The notes under the pieces are model-generated. The model was not told where the DNA came from, ran no database searches, and worked only from the letters and a program-made list of their open reading frames with translations. Below, piece after piece: positions 56,341 through 64,000 of a stretch of DNA of 64,000 nt. Both the position numbers and the translations under genes were made by a program. Numbering within the stretch: the first letter of the stretch is position 1; every line of letters begins with the position of its first letter. The stretch covers positions 31,908,101 through 31,972,100 of the forward strand of contig CM073321.1 in the NCBI GenBank assembly GCA_037043015.1, given 5' to 3'. This DNA comes from Bryum argenteum (lineage: Eukaryota; Streptophyta; Bryopsida; Bryales; Bryaceae).

Positions 56341-56521
56341 ATAAGGACGACCGGTCCTCCACCCTCCTCACTTCTTTCCTTCCTTTTCAGGGTGTGGAGT
56401 GGCTGTAGGTTGGAATTTTTTTTAATTTTTATCCACTGGCTCCTTATCCTGGGGAGGAAAGAAGTCTTTCCGTTTGTAAAGGGGGAGATTTTGTTTTTTT
56501 TTTTTCAAAAGATGCCAAAAC

Positions 56522-57631
56522 ATGGGGTTGGGGGCAGTGGGGGGAATCGAGGCCGGAGACCTGGGCCGTTTAGACATCTTGAGAAGTGAGAGCACCCATC
56601 CAATAAGTGCAAGAACTTTCTTTGGGGAGAATGTAATCGTGCGATTTTATGAGGCCAATAGTCTTTCACCTTTGTTCAGCAAATACGTGAGATACAAAGA
56701 GGAAGCTCCTGCCAAATTCAAAGAGGACATGATGGACGTCATGATGAAAGCGCTCCAAGATCCGGTGTGGAGACTGGAGACCGATAAGCGTGGATTTACG
56801 GACTGGATGGAGGATAAATTAATCGATGCTCTCTGGAACGCTGTCGACATATTGAAGAGGTACGAGAGAACGAATCGAGCGGGTGATGAGGAGTTTAGGG
56901 ATGCGGTATTGAGGGCGGAGGCTTTTCAACAAGCGATGAGGTCGTATTCCGGAAATAAAAACCGGCGCGGCTCCATAGGATGGTGGCACACGGATCAAGG
57001 AAGGTTAATGGAGCAGTGTCGCATGAATAATTTGATAGTAATTCCTGTCACGGCCCGTATCATCGAACTTGAGAAGAGGACTCTAAGGGGAGGATACGGC
57101 ACAATTTCCAAAGTTCACATAAGAGGGGTTGTGGGTATTGAAGAGTTTTGGGAATTTGCTGCAAAGACTCCCATCCATGCTGTGACACGACCACACTTGG
57201 CCAAGGTGGAGCATCAGAATGAGGCGCTTGCTGTGAGGATACAACATCCAGGTGTTATTCGTTTTATAGCCATTCATGCAAATAAATTCCAAGGCTATAC
57301 GTATTGGTGGAATGGCGGCACGATTCGATCGATGTTGGCCCTTGATGCAAGATATGGAGATGATGTTCATGGAGAGATCGGACTCTCACCTCATTCTGAT
57401 GATGAGCTTATTCGAGCTTGGCAGTTGGTTCGGTTTCGCAAAAAACGAACAGAGCTTGCTTGTGCTTTAGTGCATATCATGTGTGAAGTCCACCGGTTGA
57501 AATACCTCCACAACGATGTGTCTCCAGACAACATACTTTTTCACTTCCCTCAAGATGAATCACGAGTGTATATTGGAGTATGCGATTGGGGGCTAACCAC
57601 GAGCATGGATGTTAACCGGGGATTTACCTAG
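56522..57631 (+). CDS. protein kinase-like ORF, truncated, 369 aa
   Basis: The N-terminal 180 residues are helical and charged, with no recognised domain. The kinase-like part has a glycine loop (GGYGTISKV, 190-198), 'RIQHPGVIRFIAIH' in the place of helix C/strand 4, a catalytic loop HNDVSPDN (330-337, Asp 332 and Asn 337; HRD appears as HND) and CDWG (354-357) for DFG. The frame ends at TAG 57629 before the activation segment is complete, so only the first two thirds of a kinase domain are present. A later frame (58327-58698) may be its C-terminal exon. A second frame from ATG 56513 overlaps the start. The unusual HND/DWG signature suggests a divergent or transposon-associated kinase. Confidence 0.55.
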   Translation: MGLGAVGGIEAGDLGRLDILRSESTHPISARTFFGENVIVRFYEANSLSPLFSKYVRYKEEAPAKFKEDMMDVMMKALQDPVWRLETDKRGFTDWMEDKLIDALWNAVDILKRYERTNRAGDEEFRDAVLRAEAFQQAMRSYSGNKNRRGSIGWWHTDQGRLMEQCRMNNLIVIPVTARIIELEKRTLRGGYGTISKVHIRGVVGIEEFWEFAAKTPIHAVTRPHLAKVEHQNEALAVRIQHPGVIRFIAIHANKFQGYTYWWNGGTIRSMLALDARYGDDVHGEIGLSPHSDDELIRAWQLVRFRKKRTELACALVHIMCEVHRLKYLHNDVSPDNILFHFPQDESRVYIGVCDWGLTTSMDVNRGFT

Positions 57632-57691
57632 CCAGTAAAAGAGTAAATCTGTTTGTAGCCTATTATGACCACTAGACTTTGGAGTCCTGGG

Positions 57692-57843
57692 ATGAAATCC
57701 TGTTCTAGTATGAAATCCTGTCATGGGATGAAATCCTGTCCTGGAATGAAATCCTGTCCTCGGATGAAATCGTGTGGATGGATGAAGGCGGCTAGGGTTG
57801 GAAATTAGGGTTTGGTGGCGAGGGTTTGGAGGGGGTTTGGGAG

Positions 57844-57887
<44 letters not shown>

Positions 57888-58262
57888 TGCTGGAGCTAGG
57901 AGCGTGTGTGGTGTGTGTGTGTGGAGTGTTGGATAGTGACAGAAACTACTGCTTAGGTCAGTTCATGGTATCTGGAAGGACCAGGTAGCACTGCCAAGGC
58001 AGGAAATGTTTGTCCCACTATCATTTTTTTCAATGACATTATGAATGGATTTATATGTAAAGGTGTTAAACTTAAGTGTGGAGATTTCCGTGTTAGTGTT
58101 GGGAGCAGTATTGGGAGCAGTATTGAGAGCAGTATTGAGAGCAGTATTGGGAGCAATATTGGGAGCAGTATTGAGAGCAGTATTGGGAGCAGTATTGAGA
58201 GCCGTATTGGGAGCAGTATTGAGAGCAGTATTGAGAACAGTATCAGGAGCAGTATTGGGTGA
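57692..58262. repeat. three simple arrays between kinase-like frames
   Basis: 57692-57785: about five 18-bp units of 'tgaaatcctgtcctgga'. 57843-57884: a (CT)n microsatellite. 58096-58262: about fourteen 12-bp units 'gtattgggagca' / 'gtattgagagca'. The last keeps frames open, but I do not regard those as genes. Together they fill the gap between the kinase-like ORF and the downstream frame. Confidence 0.85.
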
Positions 58263-58326
58263 CAGTATATAGAATTTTTAGGGTTTCAGAGAGTTACAAC
58301 ATTTTAGGTAAGGTATTTGGAGGGGT

Positions 58327-58698
58327 ATGAAGAATACCACTTTCACAATGGATGATAAAATGAGGTCCTTGTACACGTTGACAAAACCCCAAGAGAGAAT
58401 TGATACTCTACAAGCACGATATTGGGTGGATCCTTGGGTGGCGTACTTGTACAAACGGAGTGATGACATTGACGTTATTCCCCTTTTTGTTTGCGCTTCG
58501 GAGGAGTTTGCTACGGCACGAATAGCACAACGAATCCTCAAGAAGAGTATGTCGACGGCCTACGAGAATTGCCAAAGTACAACGGGGCCTGACCGGTGGT
58601 CAAATCAAGACTTGGCAAATGCTTTTGACCAATACTTGGAGATGGTCGCTGATGCAAAGTATACGCTGACCCACGTTGTCAACCACTTCATGGAATAA
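58327..58698 (+). CDS. possible C-terminal exon of the kinase-like gene, 123 aa
   Basis: An ATG-started open frame of 123 codons with ordinary composition (EERFATARIA-like helical regions, 'QERIDTLQARYWVDPWVAYLY'). I recognise no domain. Same strand as the kinase-like ORF and 0.7 kb downstream, across simple repeats that could lie in an intron; the activation segment itself is not found, so the join is unproven. Confidence 0.35.
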   Translation: MKNTTFTMDDKMRSLYTLTKPQERIDTLQARYWVDPWVAYLYKRSDDIDVIPLFVCASEEFATARIAQRILKKSMSTAYENCQSTTGPDRWSNQDLANAFDQYLEMVADAKYTLTHVVNHFME

Positions 58699-59246
58699 TT
58701 CCATTGGCCGGTGCCAAATAATCATTATGGCACCAAGTATGATTAGTAAATTAAATCTGCGCATTTGTTTAAGTACTTGCGGCTTTATTAGCTTTTTAGA
58801 TTCTTCATTGAAGTTCTCATATAGATGTAGGCAAATTTTTTGTAGTCAAATGTATTACCTGCCTTCTATATGTAGCGACTTCAGGTACATTCTTGTTTGT
58901 ATATAGAGCCTCATAGATCATAACGTATGAGTACTCAAGTAGTATTTGTACGAAACATCTTTGAATTCGTGAAGATTTATATTTTTACGGAGTCTACTCG
59001 AAATGGTTATAAACTTAAAATTTAAAGTTCAGATGTATCCGTAAAAAAAGAATATATATCGCATTTCAGAAATTAGCATAGGATTCCTTTTTTCATTGTG
59101 TACTAATTACTGAAAATCGAGTAACAGAAATCTTTGAGGAATAAAATTAGGATCCTATGCAATTTTGTTAGATTTCAGTAATATATTTGTTTAAGAAAAT
59201 TAACAAAATATTTTAAAAAATAAAATCTAAAAAAAAACCCTTGAGC

Positions 59247-59372
59247 GGCCGCCCATATCGGTCGGTCGCCATCGGTCGGCCGTGCGACCGGCCCGGCGTC
59301 CGGCGACCGGCGACCGGCTTGGCGACCGACCACGTCCCCTGGGCAACCGGTCGGTCGCTCGTTCCGCGTCCC
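59247..59372. repeat. GC-rich palindromic block 2
   Basis: About 125 bp of 'atcggtcgg', 'ccgtgcgaccggcc' and 'ggcgaccgg' words following the first 280-bp repeat. A pyrimidine-rich stretch follows to about 59420. Confidence 0.75.
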
Positions 59373-60962
59373 CCATTCCCCCTCGTCCTCTTGCCTCTCC
59401 CCAACACTCCCTGTTTGCACAACTTTGATCACTTCCCTGCGTTGCATACTTGCATTTTCAAAATTACTATATTTAGCCTGTATGGTCTACGTGGCGTCTA
59501 AATATGGACAAGGAATGTTCCGACAAGAGAATGTCGGGAATATCTCTTTGTCCCAAACGAGAATGTTTTATAACAAAGATACTCTCGGCTTTAAATAAAT
59601 CCATAATAAGGGACTCTCTTCAAGGGGAGTGAAGGCGAGCAAATCTCCACGCCAATACACTCACTTTTTGAGTTGTTGTGCCCAATTGGCTTGAATTGGA
59701 GTAAACATTTAACAATCAATATAGTGGGGCCAATTTTTCCATTTGTGAAGCAATTGGGAGTTGATGCCCTTGTCTATAAGGAAAGCAAAGGCCATGGGGC
59801 CAATTCTTATTATAAGTTAGAGACCATGTTTTTGATTGTACACCTTAATTTATTTTTGTTAAAATATTCCTTCTTAACCCCTAAAGATCCATGGACACCA
59901 AAGTGGAGGTTTCCTATTTCAGGCAGCTTAGATGAAGAGGTCAAAAGTAATAATTTTTTATTAAATTTTTACTGGGTGCTCCTTACACCGCAAAGTGCAT
60001 GTGGTAAAATTTGCATATCCAAATTCCAAATTTACAACCTACATCTAGAATATTGAGGTTTGAAGTCCATTAAGGGCAGTTAAATTTAGTCTTTGTTTGA
60101 AATTCTTTTTTGGAAATATGTTTATGAACAATTTACTACTTCAGTTCCAAAGTGACCCAGGTCAAAATGTTTGTCAATTTCACAAGGGTAGTCTTGAGAG
60201 ATTACAAAAATAATCTTCACAATTTCTAGTAATTTCTGAATTAACTCTTCCTGCGATTGATTGTTTTGAGAATATAATATCTTAAAGAGGCATCTCTTCT
60301 TCATTTAGAGTATCTCGTGGATAAAATCACTTGTGGATAGGATTTATGGTTTATGGTTTAGGATGTATGAATAACTCTTTAGGCCTCTATGCTATAGGGT
60401 TTAGGGTTTACGGTTTAGGGTCTTGGGATTTTGGAATAGATTTCATTTTAATTCTAGTTTTGGTGCTGCAAAGCTTTGCAAACACCATTGTGTGTGGAAG
60501 GGAAATATTGGACTCGTGTATGTATGGTGTAGTTCTAAGTTATATTGGAAATGGATAACAATTGCACTACTGTACATTGCATAGTTATTATGTGCAAAAT
60601 AATCTATTTTGTATTTATCATTTTTGATGAAGATGTTATTGACGTGATATAAATCACACGTTTATTGCAAAGAATATACTGGTACAATATTGAACATTCA
60701 ACATTCAACATAGGATTTAGGATTATAGAATCTTCAATCTCATAGCCTTTTTTTAACCAAATGACGTTGTTCCAAAATAAGTGTCCTATATTAAAATGAG
60801 GATACTCCAATTGACATTCTCAACCATGCAACATTGGAATAAAGATATTGTTGTAGGTCATGTGGTTCAAAGTTTGATTCATAAAGCCAATGGTCAATTA
60901 ATTTACAAAAGGAAAATAGAGAAGAAAGATACTGATTGGAACCAAATGAATGCCTCATGTAT
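59373..60962. other. stretch with no supported gene
   Basis: Only short frames with poor coding character. A patch near 60344-60425 contains degenerate TTTAGGG-like words ('agggtttagggtttacgg'), too few to be called a telomeric array. Otherwise AT-rich. Confidence 0.5.
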
Positions 60963-61250
60963 GAAACATCTATGAATTTGTGAAGATTTACACTTAAAAG
61001 AGTCCACTCAAAATGGTAATGAACTTAAAATTTAAAGTTAAGATGTATCCGTGAAAGAAGAATATATAGATTTTCAGAAATCAACATAGGATTCTTTTTT
61101 TCATTGTGTAATAATCACTGAGAATCCAATAACACAAATCTTTGAGGAATAAAAAAGGATCCTATGCAATTTTGTAAGAATTCTGTAGTATTTTTTTTTA
61201 TTTTTTTTTTAAAAAAAAAATTAGAAAAAAAATTTTTAAAAAAAACCCGC

Positions 61251-61480
61251 AACGGCCGCCGAGATCAGTCGGCCGCCTTGGTCGACCGGCATCGGTCGGC
61301 CGACATCGAGCGACCAGGATCGGCCGGCCACATCGGTCGGCCGTAATCGGCCGGCCACTTCGGTCGGCCGTAATCGGTCGGCCGGATCGACCGGCCACGA
61401 TCCGTCGGCCGGACCGGCCGGCCAGCATCGGTTGCGGCCGTGATTGGCCAAGCGACCGGCCCGTGCGGCCGGTCTCTAGG
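61251..61480. repeat. GC-rich palindromic block 3
   Basis: About 230 bp of overlapping 'cggtcggccg', 'atcggccggccac' and 'cgaccggc' units following the second 280-bp repeat. A TATA-like 'ggataaaagg' sits at about 61496, about 200 bp before the ATG at 61699. Confidence 0.75.
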
Positions 61481-61698
61481 GTTGGGCAAAGAAGGGGATA
61501 AAAGGCCCTTGGGGCTTCATTTCCCCTCACTTCTTCTCGTATCCATCCACCTCAACTGGGCTGCAACCGAGGGCATAAGCTTCTCGTGTGCTGCATTTGT
61601 GGTGGTGGGGGGAAGTCAGCGTGATACTTGCGGCTGCTGCATCGAATTTTTGCATACTTGAGATATCTTCGTGGTATTTCAAATACTCCTTATTCTTC

Positions 61699-63074
61699 AT
61701 GGCGACAGATATCGATAACACGAACATGGAGGTTGATTCTGAACAGACCTTGAGGTCACCTGCGACAGAAAATACAAACGCAGGATTGATGGGGACTGAG
61801 TTGGTTTTACAGGAGACACCGTCAAAGAGAGTGAAACCAAAAGGAGCGAGACATGAGTTGCACTACGACATCTTGGATAATGAGGCCATCAAAGCTGAGA
61901 GCGGTTGGGCCAATGAAACGGGGGAACACTGGAGATTGGCGACGTGCAAGAAATATGTAAAGATGTATCACATTGGGAAACTTTGGCCTCGAGAATGTCA
62001 CAAAGTTAATACCAATAATTTTTCATGCAACCCACAAACATGCAAGGATGATCACTTTCTTCATCGTGCTGAAGAAGTTTGGGTGGCATTGTTTGGAACT
62101 CGTCCCAAGAGCAAGGGTTATTTTTCCTATACGCTTTTGAGCATGGTGTATGTTGAGCTGATATTGAAGCGCAAGGTGAACTGGAGCACATTTACGGCGA
62201 GTAGTGCATTTCCTCTTGGAATCGGGAGAAATCAGAAGGATATCCCAGATATGTTTGATCCAGAATCAAACTCTACAAAGGCCTTATTGCAGCACTTGAG
62301 GAGGAAAACTCATGAGACGCAATGCGCCAAAGGGATGCGTTAGAAGACTTAGAAGATAATGACAACTTTGTTCCATCACAGAATGACACTCAGGGGGCTT
62401 CATGTAGTCATGTTGTTCCAGAATGTGATGCGGGTGGTATAGAGGATGGTAAAGAGGATGGTGAAAAGGATGGTAATAAAGATAAGGGGAAGACCATTAT
62501 CGGGACTTCTGATAGTCTTTTTCTTTCACAAATTGATGCGAGTGGTAAAGAGGATCGTGAAGAAGATAAGGGACAGACCTATATCAGGGGTTTATCTCCT
62601 CTTAAAGAGGTTGGTGAAGAGGATGGTAAAGAAGATAAGGGAAAAACCATTATCGAAATAGACGATGATGACGATGATGAAATTCTGAGGAAAATGAAGT
62701 TAATAATATCACAAAAAGAGAGAGATGATGCACAGATTGAGCGACAACGAGCATGGGCGATGAAGTTCGCGGCAGTGAAGAAGGAGAGAGATGTTACAGT
62801 TGCGAAATTGGAGGAGGAAGAAAAAGCATGCTCAATCAAGTTGGAGGCTACAAGCAGGGATGTCACAGCGTCCGGACGTCCGAACGTCCGGCGGACGTCC
62901 GGCAGGGGTCCGGTGGCCGTCCGTGACTTAAAAAATCTGGTCGTTGTACTAAGGGTAGATGACCAACGGGGTGCGTTCATTGGTCAAACCACCCCGTCGA
63001 GCGGTCCCCGACCTCTCCGTCGGCCCCACCGACCGGTCGGCTGGCCAGGGCGACCGGCCGTCGGCCGCGGGTGA
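61699..63074 (+). CDS. charged coiled-coil protein, frameshifted
   Basis: ATG 61699 opens 214 codons (MATDIDNTNMEVDSEQ..., with 'HWRLATCKKYVKMYHIGKLWPRECH' and 'FSYTLLSMVYVELILKRK'), ending at 62343. A second frame from 62322 continues with acidic repeats (EDGKEDGEKDGNKDKGK and two similar blocks), 'IIEIDDDDDDE' and a coiled coil (QKERDDAQIERQRAWAMK...). The second frame's start overlaps the first frame's end with a one-base shift, so this is probably one gene with a frame change or a missed splice. Past about 62867 the frame runs into repeat DNA and is probably not coding. The first half may be a DNA-contact or dimer region, but I recognise no family. Same strand and spacing from a GC block as the kinase-like gene. 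Confidence 0.4.
62867..62932. repeat. GGACGTCC palindrome cluster
   Basis: 'gtccggacgtccgaacgtcc', 'ggcggacgtccgg' and 'ggtggccgtccg' in 65 bp. Resembles 55882-55930. Confidence 0.65.
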
Positions 63075-63190
63075 CCGGCCTTGGGTCCGGCCGTCGGCCC
63101 GAGCGACCGGCCGTCGGCCCGGGCGACCGGCCGTCGGCCTCGGCAACCGGCCGTCGGCCACTGCGACCGGCCCTCGCATTCGGCGACTGC
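62985..63190. repeat. GC-rich palindromic block 4
   Basis: About 200 bp of 'gcgaccggccgtcggcc' units in near-tandem order (period about 21), plus 'ccgaccggtcgg'. It is followed by a TATA box and the hAT-like gene. Confidence 0.8.
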
Positions 63191-63276
63191 CAATGGCCAG
63201 ATGGCCCTTTTGAGCATCCAACGGTTTAGGAGCATTTCAACTTCAAATTGCAACGGTCATATTCGGAGTTGGATGG

Positions 63277-63284
63277 TATATAAG
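63277..63284 (+). promoter_or_regulatory. TATA box of the hAT-like gene
   Basis: TATATAAG at 63277-63284, about 200 bp before ATG 63485 and 90 bp after GC block 4. Confidence 0.5.
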
Positions 63285-63484
63285 AGAAGAGACATTGAGT
63301 CTCATTTCACTTCCGAATTTTGAACACTTTCCAAGAGCTTTGAGCCACATAATTCATTTTATGTGTACATTGCTTGGTAGGTATTGAGTTCGGAAGTGAG
63401 GATTTCCGTAAGGAACTCTTGCCATTTTTTTCCCCATCACGGTTCCACCATTGTTTAAGACTTTGAGGCGTCCTATTTATCAAA

Positions 63485-64000
63485 ATGGGCCCTGCTCCAC
63501 ATGAGCCTTGGTTTAGAGACATCGAGAAGGAAGGCAAAGCGTCTGGGTCCTTCCTACAGTGCTCACTATGTCGTGTAATTGTTTCGAAGAAGAAGAGTCG
63601 GAATTTGAGTCATTATGGGTACGAGAAGATTCCTGGACATAGGGATTCGAGTTCTGCCCTTTGCCCAAAGCTGCCTAGGGAAATTAGGCAGTTATTTTTA
63701 AGATGTGGTGGGGAGTTCCCTCCATATAATGGAGAATTGGAACTATTTCTCGGTGAATGTTCTCTCACTCCATCGACGGTCGTTCCAGGTGCTTCAAAAC
63801 ATGACATTCCAGAAACCCATAGGAGTGACTCTTGTGTAGGGTCCTCGCTAGGCACCCCCATGAATTCAACAAATCTTTTGGTAGGGTCAACCTCTGCTTC
63901 TTCCATGCATATGAGGGGGATAAGGGATACTCGCCCGATGTTTGGATCTATGAAGCAAACAAAGCAATGTTCAATTGAAGCTACTTTTGCAGAAGCGGAT
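63485..64000 (+). CDS. hAT-like transposase, N-terminal part (runs off the window)
   Basis: From ATG 63485 the frame is open to the last base (172 codons) and has no stop in the window. It begins MGPAPHEPWFRDIEKEG and carries a BED-type zinc finger as in plant hAT proteins: C-x2-C (QCSLCRVIVS), then 'NLSHYGYEKIPGHRDS' with His ligand(s), then 'LCPKLPREIRQLF', the C-x2-(V/L)P-x-E-(V/I)R arrangement typical of those proteins. A Ser/Thr-rich linker follows, and 'KQTKQCSIEATFAEAD' resembles the segment that often leads into the hAT catalytic part. The catalytic domain and hAT dimerisation region would lie to the right of the window. Confidence 0.6.
   Translation, partial: MGPAPHEPWFRDIEKEGKASGSFLQCSLCRVIVSKKKSRNLSHYGYEKIPGHRDSSSALCPKLPREIRQLFLRCGGEFPPYNGELELFLGECSLTPSTVVPGASKHDIPETHRSDSCVGSSLGTPMNSTNLLVGSTSASSMHMRGIRDTRPMFGSMKQTKQCSIEATFAEAD

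Larger units (their letters stand above)
58955..61250. repeat. 280-bp direct repeat pair (58955-59235 and 60963-61250)
   Basis: The two segments are similar over their length ('aaacttaaaatttaaagtt', 'agatgtatccgt', 'cataggattc', 'aaatctttgaggaataaa', 'ggatcctatgcaattttgt'). Each ends in an A/T run that abuts a GC-rich palindromic block, so the combined module [AT-rich 280 bp + GC block] is duplicated about 2.0 kb apart. Confidence 0.8.

Noticed and set aside
56024-56408. Arg/Pro-rich frames over the GC-rich palindrome block, and similar ones at 59213-59447, 61198-61530 and 62949-63253
   Set aside because: They arise from palindromic CGGTCGGCCG-type repeats and are open on both strands.
58041-58272. 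Ser/Gly/Ile-rich repeat protein
   Set aside because: Encoded by a 12-bp tandem repeat; two frames give equally regular peptides.
60344-60425. Interstitial telomeric repeat
   Set aside because: Only a few degenerate TTTAGGG words, not a tandem array.

Overview
The window reads as nuclear DNA of a streptophyte (green plant lineage). I favour a non-seed plant such as a bryophyte, lycophyte or charophyte-grade alga, but the sequence does not settle this. Reasons: a Ty3/gypsy element of Tat/Athila type, Mutator-like (MULE) transposases with a WRKY/GCM-type finger and a SWIM finger, a plant-type hAT BED finger, spliceosomal introns, and an organellar rRNA fragment in very AT-rich DNA. I see no ordinary housekeeping gene. 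The region is a nested graveyard of mobile elements and their cargo genes.

Layout. 1-7.4 kb is AT-rich and essentially gene-free, with diverged direct repeats and an organellar LSU rRNA fragment. 7.5-9.1 kb is a GC-rich island followed by a TTTAGGTCG minisatellite. 9.3-11.8 kb is a broken DUF7869-type gene. 12.8-24.5 kb is a minus-strand NLI/FCP1-like (HAD) phosphatase relic, split by a complete 9.56-kb Ty3/gypsy element (14213-23777 including a 5-bp target duplication). 24.8-30.6 kb is a decayed minus-strand gene with a ParB-like and a methyltransferase-like domain; its introns carry about two dozen near-perfect 27-bp palindromes.

30.9-50.5 kb is the key region. An old MULE copy (30948-32342 plus 48766-50540) is split by a second, 16.4-kb MULE (32343-48756) bounded by inverted ends and a perfect 9-bp target duplication. 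This giant MULE carries, besides its transposase (44495-48267, disrupted by a nonsense codon and a 2-nt deletion), an ADD-type zinc-finger protein (34431-34868), an 11-exon ParB-like/DNA-methyltransferase-like gene with a consistent reading frame of 1136 codons (39368 to 35090), a small basic two-exon gene, and a second small gene divergent from the transposase. That divergent gene is interrupted by a 490-bp solo LTR and is conserved beside another MULE copy at 52.2-55.6 kb.

55.6-64 kb holds a kinase-like gene, a charged coiled-coil gene and, at the right edge, the start of a hAT-like transposase. Several of these are preceded by GC-rich blocks of CGGTCGGCCG-type palindromes. My main inference is that the giant MULE mobilises a set of chromatin and DNA-modification genes together with its transposase, and that the 24.8-30.6 kb gene is an older relative of the same cargo. 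Exon structures were derived by hand from splice signals and reading-frame continuity and have not been checked against transcripts.
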